DNA from: Bradyrhizobium sp. CCBAU 051011
Lineage (GTDB): Bacteria; Pseudomonadota; Alphaproteobacteria; Rhizobiales; Xanthobacteraceae
Assembly: GCF_009930815.1 (NCBI RefSeq)
Contig: NZ_CP022222.1
Location: 7,668,501 to 7,732,500 of the forward strand
Length of the DNA stretch: 64,000 nucleotides
Direction of reading: 5' to 3'
Shown: in pieces, positions 8,266-16,838 of the stretch
How positions within the stretch are numbered: the stretch's first letter is position 1
Layout: each line of letters begins with the position of its first letter
Made by a program: the position numbers and the translations under genes
Notes under the pieces: model-generated
What the model was told of the DNA's origin: nothing
Databases searched by the model: none
The model's input: the letters and a program-made list of their open reading frames with translations, nothing else

Positions 8266-9633
8266 TCAGGTTTCGCGGAAAGCGCGGGAGAAGCTATCAA
8301 AGGCCGGCTTCATGATATACTCGAAAAAGGTGCGCTCTCCTGTCTTGATGTAAATGTCGGCCGGCATGCCGGGTGTCGGAACGAATTCAGGCATGTGCTT
8401 GAGAATATCGTCTTGGTCTAGGCGCACCCGAACCACATAGAATTCCCGACGGGTGTCACTTGGAGGGCGGCGTGTTTCCGCCTTGATCTGTACTTGCTCC
8501 GCCAACACGTCTGCTGACACGTAGATGACGCTCGCGCCGACCATGGGCGTGATGCGTTGGTTGAGCGCCGACAGCCGCACCAGCGCCTCCTGACCTACGC
8601 TCACGTGCGAAATGTCCTTAGGACTCACATGTGCCTCGATGACGCGCTCTTCGCCTATCGGCAGGAGCTCAAGCAGCACGGCGCCAGGAGAGACGACACC
8701 GCCCGGTGTATGGAAGTTCCTCTTCAACACGATGCCTCGAACCGGCGAGCGAACGTCGATGCGCTCGACGATATCCTGGGCGGCGCGAATCTGCTCCTCC
8801 ACGTCATCCAGGTCCGCTTCGGTCTCGCGCAGCTCCTTGATCGCATCCCGGAGCGCCGTCGAGTGGAGCTGGGCTATTCTTTCGTTCGCCTGAGCGATCC
8901 TCTCCTTCGAATCGGCGATGCGGCCAAGATACTCGCCGAGTTCTCCCTCGAGACCTGCCTCGGAGCGTTGCAGCGCCAGCACATCCGACTTGCGGACCAA
9001 CTGCTGGCGAAGAAGCGAATTCTTGTCCTTCAGCTCCTCGGCGAAAAGGGCAATACGCTGTTGGGTGGACTGCACTTGAGCCTGATATCCGCGGATGCTT
9101 TCCTCCAGCCCGGCGATTTGCTTCATGAGTACGCTTTCCTGGGTTACAAGACTAGTCCTGCGTGCCCTCAGTTCGGCACGTTGCCGCTCAAGAACCGCTT
9201 TGATTTCCGGATCACGTGCGCTCTCGCTGAATGCCGCGGGAGTTTCTATTGTCTCTGACGAGCTCATTTCAGCTTCGAGACGCGCCTTCATGGCGAGCAG
9301 CCGATACTTCTTTAAGACCAACCGCCTCAGCTTGGAGTTGGCAGCGGTGTCGTCCATGCGAACGAGCACCTGGTTCGCCTCAACGGCATCACCGTCCTTT
9401 ACCGCAATCTCGCGGATGATGCCGCCCTCGAGGTGCTGGACCAGCTTGTTCTGTCCGGTAGCCACGAACGTGCCCGAGGTGACGACAGCACTGTTCAGTG
9501 GAGCGACTCCGGCCCAAACACCGAAACACCCGAGCCAAACGACCAGCATGGCTAGGCCGGTAAAGATGGGCCATTTGGCGCTCAGCGGAACGCCGCGGTA
9601 CCACTCACCGGCGCTGTCCTTTTTTGCTTTCAT
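8266..9633 (-). CDS. HlyD-family type I secretion adaptor
   Basis: A 455-aa membrane-fusion protein of a type I secretion system. A cytosolic N-terminus is followed by one membrane segment (about residues 20-42, WPIFTGLAMLVVWLGCFGVW), a lipoyl/barrel half (KLVQHLEGGIIREIAVKDGD), a long alpha-helical hairpin (about residues 100-290) and the second barrel half (VRSPVRGIVLKRNFHTPGGV). The C-terminal GMPADIYIKTGERTFFEYIM is typical for PrtE/HlyD proteins. Its ATG overlaps the ABC transporter stop by four bases. The outer-membrane TolC partner is not in the window. Confidence 0.95.
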   Translation of the reverse strand: MKAKKDSAGEWYRGVPLSAKWPIFTGLAMLVVWLGCFGVWAGVAPLNSAVVTSGTFVATGQNKLVQHLEGGIIREIAVKDGDAVEANQVLVRMDDTAANSKLRRLVLKKYRLLAMKARLEAEMSSSETIETPAAFSESARDPEIKAVLERQRAELRARRTSLVTQESVLMKQIAGLEESIRGYQAQVQSTQQRIALFAEELKDKNSLLRQQLVRKSDVLALQRSEAGLEGELGEYLGRIADSKERIAQANERIAQLHSTALRDAIKELRETEADLDDVEEQIRAAQDIVERIDVRSPVRGIVLKRNFHTPGGVVSPGAVLLELLPIGEERVIEAHVSPKDISHVSVGQEALVRLSALNQRITPMVGASVIYVSADVLAEQVQIKAETRRPPSDTRREFYVVRVRLDQDDILKHMPEFVPTPGMPADIYIKTGERTFFEYIMKPAFDSFSRAFRET

Positions 9634-11474
9634 CTGTCCTCCCGCGTGGTCACCTCACGGGCCTGAGGATTCGATGCGTTGCGGCTGCTCCGGCTTACCT
9701 GCGGTGCCCCGCCGGGCGATCGAACCAGGCGATGCAGCACGTCGCTTGGAGATCCGAACGCTTCGGCCCGTCCGGCCCGCAGGATGAGCACTTTGTCCAC
9801 GCTGTTCAGCAGCGCCGGGCGCAAGGTTACCACCACTGCGGTGACCCCCCGCTTTTTCGCGCGCTGCAGGGTCTCGGTCAGAGCCAGCTCCCCTGCCGCG
9901 TCTAGATTCGAGTTTGGCTCGTCGAGGACGACAAGGCACGGATCACCGAAGAAAGCCCGGGCGAGCGCGATGCGCTGCTTCTGTCCCCCGGAGAGCGGCC
10001 CGCCGCCGCGGTCGAGCACGGTCTCGTATCCTTGCGGCAGCTGACAGACCATGTCGTGGATGCCCGAGAATATCGCTGCCTCATAGATGCTCGCGTCGGG
10101 CAGGTCGTCCCGCATGCGACAGATGTTCTGCTTGATCGTCCCGGGAAATAGCTCGACCTCCTGGGGCAGGTAGCCGGTATATTCGCCAAACTGGCGACGA
10201 TCCCAATTGCGCAGCTCCGTTCCGTCCAGCCTGACCTTACCGGCGGTCGGCACTAGACAGCCCACCAGAATGCGCGCGAGGGTCGACTTACCCGACCCAG
10301 ACGGTCCGACAATGGCCAGAGACTCTCCGGGCGCCAGCTCGAGCGACACACTATTGAGCACCGGCTCCTTCGAGCCGGGCGGCAAATACAAGACCCGATC
10401 CACGGTCAGCCGCCCTTGCGGCTTGGGCAGGCGCAGCTTAGGCGTCTCGCGCTGGAATGACTCGACCGCCTGCTTGACACGCGCATAGGCCGATCGCGCC
10501 TGAATACAGCTGCGCCATCCCTCGATCAGGCCCTCGAGCGGCTGCAGGGCGCGGCCGACGATGATTGCGGCCGCGATCATCATGCCGCCGGTGATCTCGG
10601 CGTTGAGAGCCAGATAGGCGCCCACACCGAGGATCGTGATCTGGGTCACGAGCCGGACGAACTTCGACGCACCGCTGATCCAGAAATTCCGGTCAAGGGC
10701 CTGGCTCTGCACCGTCAGGGCCGGCGCCTGCCGGCGACCCCAATGAAGAATGCTCTCGCTCAGCATTCCCATCGCATTGATAACCTGCGAATTTCGCGCC
10801 AGCGACTCGGCCGCCGCATCGGCCTCAGCAGCATGCAGGCCTGCCTCGCTCAGACGTTCCGAGGTCGCTTTCTGGTTGAGCACCGCAATCAGCACCAGTG
10901 CCAGGCCCGACACGACAGCGATCCATCCGAGATCTCGGTGAATGAGAAATATGACTCCGAAGTAGAGGGGCGAGAGCGGCGCGTCCATCAGCATAAGCAT
11001 GACGGGGCTCGAGATGAATCCCCGCACCTGGTGAAGGCTACGAATCGCCTGGATGGTCCCGCCCTCGCCGGCCCTGGCGTTGTTGATACTGCTCGCCAGC
11101 ACTGCACCACCGAGCACGGCCTCCATCTTGGTCGCAAAACGCCCAAGCACCTGCCGACGCAGAATGTCGATGATCGAGAGGATGCCGATGAACGCCAGCG
11201 CGAGAGCCGAGAGCATCAGCAGTGTTTCGAGGCTGCGGCTCGTCAGAACGCGATCGGAAATCTGGAACAGGTAGATCGGCAGCGTGAGCATCAGCAGATT
11301 CACGACGACCGAAAATGCAGCGACCGCAATCAGGTTCGTGCGCGCGACCGAACGCCAGGTGGCCAGCGGGTTGACAGGTCCAACATAGTCGCGGGCCTCG
11401 CCGCCGGGTGCGACGCGAAGGTGATCTGCAGAATAGCTGCGCGGCGGATTGTCCAGTATCTCGACGGCCGCCAT
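9630..11474 (-). CDS. Type I secretion ABC permease/ATPase (PrtD type)
   Basis: A 614-aa fused permease-ATPase. There is no C39 peptidase domain; six membrane helices lie at about residues 45-310 and the nucleotide-binding domain at about 340-570. Motifs are Walker A GPSGSGKST, signature LSGGQKQR and Walker B/D-loop VVLDEPNSNLD, the last being a hallmark of PrtD/LapB-like exporters. It starts 11 bp after the 924-aa repeat protein and is coupled to the HlyD gene downstream. The most economical reading is that it exports the proteins encoded directly upstream. Confidence 0.95.
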   Translation of the reverse strand: MAAVEILDNPPRSYSADHLRVAPGGEARDYVGPVNPLATWRSVARTNLIAVAAFSVVVNLLMLTLPIYLFQISDRVLTSRSLETLLMLSALALAFIGILSIIDILRRQVLGRFATKMEAVLGGAVLASSINNARAGEGGTIQAIRSLHQVRGFISSPVMLMLMDAPLSPLYFGVIFLIHRDLGWIAVVSGLALVLIAVLNQKATSERLSEAGLHAAEADAAAESLARNSQVINAMGMLSESILHWGRRQAPALTVQSQALDRNFWISGASKFVRLVTQITILGVGAYLALNAEITGGMMIAAAIIVGRALQPLEGLIEGWRSCIQARSAYARVKQAVESFQRETPKLRLPKPQGRLTVDRVLYLPPGSKEPVLNSVSLELAPGESLAIVGPSGSGKSTLARILVGCLVPTAGKVRLDGTELRNWDRRQFGEYTGYLPQEVELFPGTIKQNICRMRDDLPDASIYEAAIFSGIHDMVCQLPQGYETVLDRGGGPLSGGQKQRIALARAFFGDPCLVVLDEPNSNLDAAGELALTETLQRAKKRGVTAVVVTLRPALLNSVDKVLILRAGRAEAFGSPSDVLHRLVRSPGGAPQVSRSSRNASNPQAREVTTREDR

Positions 11475-11485
11475 GTTCGCCCCCG

Positions 11486-14260
11486 CTATAGGATAGCAAG
11501 TTCAGGGTCTGTTGGCTGATTCGTATCTACGATCTCGGGAGGCGGCGGCGCAGTGTCAGACGCCGACGCGGCGTCGGCCGAAGACCCCGTATCCTGCGGG
11601 GGAACTGCGCTGTCGCTGCTAAGATTAACACCGTAATCGGTGTACTCGGTTCCGGTATGCAGAGCATTTTCTGGTGGCGGTGGCTCATCGTTCAGGGCGA
11701 TCACGTCGCCTGAGGGCTCATCGACCGGCGCTGCATTCGCAGCGTCGCTGGCCACGGTCCCGGTGTCGGCCGGATCTGACACGTCGCTGGCCGGATCGCT
11801 CACGCCGGCAGCGGTTGTCGTCGGCGCCGGCTCGGTCGTCTCAACCGGCGCCGCATCCGCAGCGTCGCTCGCCACGGTCCCGGTGCCGGCCGGATCTGAC
11901 ACGTCGCTGGTCGGATCGCTGACGGTGGCAGCGGTTGTCGTCGGTGCCGGCTCGGTCGTCTCAACCGGCGCCGCATCCGCAGCGTCGCTCGCCACGGTCC
12001 CGGTGCCGGCCGGATCTGACACGTCGCTGGTCGGATCGCTGACGGTGGCAGCGGTTGTCGTCGGTGCCGGCTCGGTCGTCTCGACCGGCGCCGCATCCGC
12101 AGCGTCGCTGGCCACGGTCCCGGTGTCGGCCGGAACTGACACGTCGCTGGTCGGATCGCTCACAGCGGCAGCTGCTTCCGTGAGCACCGGCTCGGTCGTC
12201 CCAACGACCGGCGCCGCGTCCGCAAGAGTGTCGCTGGCCATGGTCCCGGCGTTGGCCGGATCTGAAACGTCGCTGGCCGAATCGCTCACGGCGGCAGCTG
12301 TTGTCGTGAGCACCGGCTCGGTCGTCTCAACGACCGGCGCCGCATCCGCAAGAGTGTCGCTGACTGCACTTGCCGGTTGTGCCACGTCACCGGCCACCGG
12401 CGCGATCGTAGCGCCGGGGTCATCGGTCAGCGTCGCCGCGCTGTCGGTCACGGTCGCCAGCACCGGCTGCGCGGCCGCCTCGACCGGCGCAATCGTGGCG
12501 CCGACGTCATCGGTCAGCGTCGCCGCGCTGTCGGTCACCGTCGCCAGCACCGGCTGCACCGCCGCCGCGGCCGGCGCGATCGTCGTGGCGCCGACGTCAT
12601 CGGTCAGCGTCGCCGCGCTGTCGGTCATCGTCGCCAGCACCGGCTGCGCCGCCGCCGCGACCGGGGCAATCGTTTCGCCGACGTCATCGGTCAGCGTCGC
12701 CGCACTGTCGGCCACCGTCGCCAGCACCGGCTGCGCCGCCGCTTCGACCGGCGCAATCGTGGCGCCGACGTCATCGGTCAACATCGCCGCGCTGTCGGCC
12801 ACCGTCGCCAGCACCGGCTGCACCGCCGCCGCGACCGGCGCAATCGTGGCGCCGACGTCATCGGTCAACATCGCCGCGCTGTCGGCCACCGTCGCCAGCA
12901 CCGGCTGCGCCGCCGCTTCGACCGGCGCAACCGTGCCATCATGGCTCAGCGTGACCACGCTGTCGGTCACCGTCGCCAGCACCGGCTGCACCGCCGCCGC
13001 GGCCGGCGCGATCGTGGTTTCGCCGACGTCATCGGTCAGCGTCGCCGCGCTGTCGGTCACCGTCGCCAGTACCGGCTGCACCGCCGCCTCGACCGGCGCG
13101 ATCGTGGCGCCGACGTCATCGGTCAGCATCGCCGCGGTGTCGGTCACCGTCGCCAGCACCGGCTGCACCGCCGCCGCGGCCGGCGCGATCGTGGTTTCGC
13201 CAACGTCATCGGTCAGCGTCGCCGCGCTGTCGCTCACCGTCGCCAGCACCGGCTGCGCGGCCGCCGCGACCGGCGCAATCGTGGCGCCGACGTCATCGGT
13301 CAGCGTGCCCACGCTGTCGGTCACCGTCGCCAGCACCGGCTGCACCGCCGCCGCGGCCGGCGCGATCGTGGTTTCGCCAACGTCATCGGTCAGCGTCGCC
13401 GCACTGTCGGTCACCGTCGCTAGCACCGGCTGCGCCGCCGCTTCGACCGGCGCAACCGTGCCATCCACGTCATGGCTCAGCGTGCCCACGCTGTCGGTCA
13501 CCGTCGCCAGCATCGGCTGCACCGCCGCCGCGACCGGCGCGATCGTGGCGCCGACGTCATGGGTCAGCGTGCTTACGGTGTTGGTCTCCGTCGCGAGCAC
13601 CGGCGGCGCCTCAACCGGCATGATCCCACCCACCACGTCATTGCTGAGACCGCCGACAGCTCCAAGCAGGGGAACGAAGCCGATCATCGACGGGCTGAAA
13701 GAGTAGCACGTTGGACTGAGCGGATTCGCGCTTTGACCCACCCTGCATTTGAGTGCCTCCGGGGTGGGAATCCGCTGATAGCGGGTTGACGGAACTATCT
13801 TCGAGTGAGGTGTGAGCGTTAAAATGGCGGGGCTCGGCATCATCGCCGTCCCCTCGGCGGCGACAGCTTCGCTGCGGGCGGCACTCGGCTTGAGCGCATC
13901 GTCATGCGGCTGCGCCAAAAGCCCGGTCGAATCGAACTGGGTCGCACGCGCCTCCGACGACGCGACGGGCCTTTTGGCCGTCTCATCCTCTGCGCCCGTT
14001 TTCGAAGGATCAATCGCCGGCAGATGGTCATTCGCCTCCTGCGGCGCGGCGCCTGCCTGAGCCGTTTTGACGACCTCCTGCTCGGCCGCCGCGGATTTGA
14101 AAATGCCGACAAGAAACTCGTCGCAGGCAGTCAGCGGGGCAATGAAGAACGACCAAGTCAAGAAATTGAAAGAGCCCGATCGCTTGTCCGCACGCTGCAC
14201 CGCAGCTTCGAAGATTTTCCGCTCTTGTTCGAACAGTTCGCGTTTTTCCACTTCGATCAT
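11486..14260 (-). CDS. 924-aa tandem-repeat protein, candidate type I secretion cargo
   Basis: The protein has a roughly 215-residue unique N-terminal part with hydrophobic patches (WSFFIAPLTA; MIGFVPLLGAVGGL) and no classical signal peptide. About 14 tandem units of 29-31 residues follow (consensus AxQPVLATVTDSAATLTDDV then GATIAPVEA, residues about 217-640). Five units of about 40 residues come next (VETTEP..TTTAA.VSDP.SD, then VSDPA.TGTVASDAADAAP, about 655-860), and then a Pro-rich end. The C-terminus, DPELAIL, has the acidic-plus-hydrophobic form known from type I signals of serralysin and lipase exporters. I see no RTX nonapeptides. It lies 11 bp upstream of the exporter gene. The enzyme or adhesin function, if any, is unknown; a fibrous or adhesive surface protein is one possibility. 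Confidence 0.8.
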   Translation of the reverse strand: MIEVEKRELFEQERKIFEAAVQRADKRSGSFNFLTWSFFIAPLTACDEFLVGIFKSAAAEQEVVKTAQAGAAPQEANDHLPAIDPSKTGAEDETAKRPVASSEARATQFDSTGLLAQPHDDALKPSAARSEAVAAEGTAMMPSPAILTLTPHSKIVPSTRYQRIPTPEALKCRVGQSANPLSPTCYSFSPSMIGFVPLLGAVGGLSNDVVGGIMPVEAPPVLATETNTVSTLTHDVGATIAPVAAAVQPMLATVTDSVGTLSHDVDGTVAPVEAAAQPVLATVTDSAATLTDDVGETTIAPAAAAVQPVLATVTDSVGTLTDDVGATIAPVAAAAQPVLATVSDSAATLTDDVGETTIAPAAAAVQPVLATVTDTAAMLTDDVGATIAPVEAAVQPVLATVTDSAATLTDDVGETTIAPAAAAVQPVLATVTDSVVTLSHDGTVAPVEAAAQPVLATVADSAAMLTDDVGATIAPVAAAVQPVLATVADSAAMLTDDVGATIAPVEAAAQPVLATVADSAATLTDDVGETIAPVAAAAQPVLATMTDSAATLTDDVGATTIAPAAAAVQPVLATVTDSAATLTDDVGATIAPVEAAAQPVLATVTDSAATLTDDPGATIAPVAGDVAQPASAVSDTLADAAPVVETTEPVLTTTAAAVSDSASDVSDPANAGTMASDTLADAAPVVGTTEPVLTEAAAAVSDPTSDVSVPADTGTVASDAADAAPVETTEPAPTTTAATVSDPTSDVSDPAGTGTVASDAADAAPVETTEPAPTTTAATVSDPTSDVSDPAGTGTVASDAADAAPVETTEPAPTTTAAGVSDPASDVSDPADTGTVASDAANAAPVDEPSGDVIALNDEPPPPENALHTGTEYTDYGVNLSSDSAVPPQDTGSSADAASASDTAPPPPEIVDTNQPTDPELAIL
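11740..12345. repeat. Tandem 120-bp repeat array (family 2 of repeat protein)
   Basis: About five in-frame copies of a 120-bp unit inside the 924-aa gene. Two neighbouring copies (about 11831-11950 and 11951-12070) are nearly identical at the DNA level, so the array has recently expanded or been homogenised. Confidence 0.8.
12370..13615. repeat. Tandem ~90-bp repeat array (family 1 of repeat protein)
   Basis: About 14 in-frame copies of an 87-93-bp unit inside the 924-aa gene. The recurring core encodes QPVLATVTDSAATLTDDVG. Units alternate between GATIAPVEA-like and GETTIAPAAA-like ends, suggesting a two-unit higher-order period. Confidence 0.8.
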
Positions 14261-14315
14261 GACTGCCGCCCTTCTTCTCGTTCGAATCAGAAACTACTCT
14301 CGCGTATTCGGCACA

Positions 14316-14795
14316 TCAGGCGTCCGTGTCGTGCGACGTGTCCGGCGCCACATCGCAATGCCCTACGTCGAAGTGATCCGCAGGGCCCATCTGGCCGATG
14401 GCGTATTCGAGCGCGTCGTCGGACGACATCGAAGCGAGCGCGACCTGCATGTCACCCGAATGATCCGGACCATGCGAGCCGAAATCACCATGTGAGAAGT
14501 CGACCTTGGCAAGCGCTTCACCTGGGCTTCGATAGGTGTCGCCCTTGCCGTAGTCGTCGGATGGCTTGGCGTCGGAATAGTCGTTCTGCGCCTGCCAGGC
14601 GTCGTTCTTGGCGTCCTTCCAGCCACCATCTTGCTTGGAGTAGTCCTCGCGACCCCTGTGATCGTCATTCCACTTGGAGTTCTCGCCGTTGCCGCGGTCG
14701 TCGAGCGTGGTTGAGTCGCATTCCTCGCGTGGGACGCCGATTCCCGGAATCTTTGCCAGTCCGAAAATGCTCGTGACCCAGCTCAGGATAGACAT
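14316..14795 (-). CDS. Asp/His/Gly-rich 159-aa protein with module shared with the C39 exporter tail
   Basis: No family recognised. ATG 14795 is chosen for its AGGAGC site; a longer in-frame start at 14831 lacks one. The N-terminus is amphipathic (SILSWVTSIFGLAKIPGIG), the centre is polar (DYSKQDGGWKDAKN, PSDDYGKGDTYRSPGEALAK, VDFSHGDFGSHGPDHSGD) and the C-terminus is rich in Asp and His. The central block recurs at the end of the C39 exporter at 18349-20862. It lies 55 bp upstream of the repeat-protein gene in the same direction. Because it precedes a type I exporter operon and has no Sec signal, it may be cargo or an accessory, possibly metal-binding; both are inferences. Confidence 0.75.
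   Translation of the reverse strand: MSILSWVTSIFGLAKIPGIGVPREECDSTTLDDRGNGENSKWNDDHRGREDYSKQDGGWKDAKNDAWQAQNDYSDAKPSDDYGKGDTYRSPGEALAKVDFSHGDFGSHGPDHSGDMQVALASMSSDDALEYAIGQMGPADHFDVGHCDVAPDTSHDTDA
14444..14630 (-). repeat. Left copy of 187-bp inverted repeat
   Basis: On the minus strand this segment aligns without gaps to 20644-20830 on the plus strand; by eye roughly four bases in five match, with a 27-base identical run at 14604-14630. It encodes the DGGWKDAKN to PDHSGD module in both places. The copies are in opposite orientation about 6 kb apart. Confidence 0.8.
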
Positions 14796-14912
14796 GGTTT
14801 CGCTCCTAGCTTCGGGTTTGCGACGCGCCATGCCTTGTCCGGGTCACGGCGCCCTCACCCTATTGTCGCCGACGCGCCACGATGGATGCAGCGCGCAAAA
14901 CAAAATCACGCC

Positions 14913-15539
14913 TCATTCGAGCTGCCGGCGCATGGCCACCAGCTCTCTCCGGATCCAGGCCTTGACCGTTCCGACCGGAACCCGGAGGTATTGGGCGATC
15001 TCCTCATGCGTGCGCCCATCGATGATCGCCAGAAGCAGGCTCGCGCGGCGCTTTGGCTCGAGTTGATCGAGCATCGTCCGTAACGTCATGCTGTCCGGGA
15101 TGCCCGACGCGGGGTTCGGTGCCGTCCGTTCACGTTCGCAGATGGCGTTCAGCGTGTAGTCCTCGAGCGCGAGTTCCCGCCTAGCATTCTTCTGCATCCT
15201 GAGTGCTGTGTGGCGGACGATCGCGTAGATCCAGCCCCGCGCGGATCCGCGTGCAGGGTCGAAGTCTTTGGCGCATCGGAGAATCTGCGCGAATGCATCG
15301 TGAATGACGTCCTCCGCGCGCGACCTGTCGTGGACAATCCGGTGCGCCACCGCGCGTAACTTGTCCTTCTCCCGGGCATAGATCTCCCCGACGGCAAACT
15401 GCGACCCGGCGGCGCACTCGATTAGCGCCGCTTCATAATTGAAAGCCGTCTCGCAATCACGATATGTGTCAGCCTGCACTGCGCTGGAGAAAGAAGCTTC
15501 ATGGGTGAAGCACGCGCGTTGGTGGGGCACGGTACGCAA
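14913..15539 (-). CDS. ECF-type RNA polymerase sigma factor
   Basis: A sigma-70 family protein with region 2 at about residues 60-125 (DKLRAVAHRIVHDRSRAEDV, HDAFAQILR, GWIYAIVRHTAL) and region 4 at about 150-205 (LEPKRRASLLLAIIDGRTHE, EIAQYLRVPVGTVKAWIRRE). The listed start is TTG; a GTG about 23 codons in (at QADTYRDCE) would give a more usual length of about 185 aa. No anti-sigma gene is adjacent. It is the first gene of the leftward run of small protein, repeat protein and type I exporter, and probably drives that operon, its own gene or the divergent peptide operon. Confidence 0.88.
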   Translation of the reverse strand: MRTVPHQRACFTHEASFSSAVQADTYRDCETAFNYEAALIECAAGSQFAVGEIYAREKDKLRAVAHRIVHDRSRAEDVIHDAFAQILRCAKDFDPARGSARGWIYAIVRHTALRMQKNARRELALEDYTLNAICERERTAPNPASGIPDSMTLRTMLDQLEPKRRASLLLAIIDGRTHEEIAQYLRVPVGTVKAWIRRELVAMRRQLE

Positions 15540-16626
15540 CCCCTATTCCGTGCAAGGCAATACTGATGACTTGCACTTTTCCGAGTGCACAATGAACGGG
15601 TGATTAAACTCAAGTCAGGGCTCTACTTCATTCATTAAAAATTGTTTCGATCTGCCCCATCACAAAGGCGTGACGTCCTCATCAGACCGGAACGTCACAT
15701 TCTCTCGCCGCGCAATCCGCGGTGAGCCTGCCTTACTCGTTGCACGCAATGCACGTGATTCTGCCTTGGCGAGTTTCGGCATCGCAGTACCGATCGACGA
15801 TGTAGTTGACGGACTTCAAAACGCGAATTGCAGTGATCTTGACGCGATCTCTTCGAGATCAAGCCGCATTCTAAATGACAAGCGTCATTCCTCATCCGCA
15901 AACTTTGCGCGACGTTGCATCCAGATTGGCGGATTCCGACTAGAGGTGGAGGGCTCAGCGCCATCAACACCGAACGAGGGTAACAAGCAGAAACAACTCC
16001 GTTGGCAGCCTACTTCCCCTCTTGCACGAAGACACCATCGACGAACGGAGCAGCGACGGTACGATCATCATCTGCGGAGCGGAAGCAAGTGGGCAAGAGC
16101 AACGCCCTGTTACCGCGCGATTGCAACGGCGCTGTGACTCTAGCCCCGCGTCGAAGCTGTGCGCTTCATGCCCGACCTCAATGCGCCTGGGGGTACATCA
16201 TCTGCGATATCGCGCTGGATCTGCGATATCGCGCTGGCCCACGATGCGGTGAGCCGTTCGCAGCGGCAAGGCGCTTCCTGTCTGTAAATCATTCTCTAAT
16301 GCAATCTTTTACTCTTCTGCGCGTGCCCGCAGATCCTCTCTATATCTACTCACGCCATGCAGCGTGCGGGCGAAAGGTTGGCACCTGCGCATGCGAGCGC
16401 GCTTGGTGCCGAACCTGTCAATGGAAGATCTCGACCTGCAGCGTGGAGACGACAAGAACGTTGGCTGCCTCCGCGGATGGCATAGCAATAGATAAGAAGC
16501 GAGCGCCTAGCGATGCCGCACAGAAAAAGTTTGTGCGAAGTGCATCCAGATCGGCGTCGTGCGACTAGCTATAACGTGGCAGCAGTTACGGCCATATCCC
16601 GCCACTCACATCGAAAGGAGACCAAC
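15540..16626. other. 1.1-kb gene-poor divergent regulatory gap
   Basis: Between the sigma-factor gene and the leader-peptide gene. Open frames of up to about 190 codons exist but lack credible start sites and protein-like composition. Base composition is visibly less GC-rich than the flanks. A perfect tandem duplication of an 18-base segment lies at 16201-16218 and 16220-16237. The gap presumably holds divergent promoters, possibly recognised by the ECF sigma factor; I could not define them. Confidence 0.5.
16201..16237. repeat. Tandem direct repeat in divergent promoter gap
   Basis: Two copies of TCTGCGATATCGCGCTGG separated by one base, so the period is 19. Each copy contains the palindrome GCGATATCGC. 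Such spacing could place two dimer sites on nearly the same DNA face, but no binding protein is identified. Confidence 0.7.
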
Positions 16627-16827
16627 ATGGAGAAGATGGAAAAGTTTACTCACCCTATCGAGCTGTCTGATCAGGAGCTCGATCTGGTTGCGGCTGGCTC
16701 AGGCTGCTGCAGAGGAGGAAACACGAACAATGGCGGCATCGGCGGCCTCATCGGCATCGGCTTCCTCAACGATAACAACGTCGCGGTTCAGGTTGGTTTT
16801 GGAAACGTAGCCGTCCAAAAAACGTAG
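16627..16827 (+). CDS. Double-glycine-type leader peptide (bacteriocin/RiPP-like precursor)
   Basis: A 66-aa precursor with a strong site (GAAAGGAG) and ATG 16627. The leader (about residues 1-24) has the consensus ELSDQELDLVAAG with an Ala-Gly cleavage end, as cut by C39 peptidases. The core of about 42 residues begins SGCC, is Gly/Asn-rich (RGGNTNNGGIGGLIGIG) and repeats a VAVQ pattern (NNVAVQVGFG, NVAVQ). Two adjacent Cys are the only cysteines. The matching exporter genes follow at 17094 and 18349. An antimicrobial or signalling peptide is likely; no modifying enzyme is nearby and no immunity gene is recognised. Confidence 0.88.
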   Translation: MEKMEKFTHPIELSDQELDLVAAGSGCCRGGNTNNGGIGGLIGIGFLNDNNVAVQVGFGNVAVQKT

Positions 16828-16838
16828 CCACCCAATCT

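Noticed and set aside
11640..13706. A 688-codon plus-strand frame through the repeat region, giving Ser/Thr/Ala/Val repeats
   Set aside because: It mirrors the repeats of the minus-strand 924-aa gene. The minus-strand gene fits the operon and has the unique N- and C-termini, so the plus frame is taken as a by-product of the repeat.
16201..16237. Possible CRISPR-like repeat
   Set aside because: Only two copies with a one-base spacer and no cas genes; it is a simple tandem duplication.
16002..16568. A 188-codon plus-strand frame upstream of the leader peptide
   Set aside because: Amino-acid composition (many Cys, Arg, Ser) and lack of a start site suggest non-coding DNA. A second precursor peptide was sought here but no LSDxELxxV-G leader was found.
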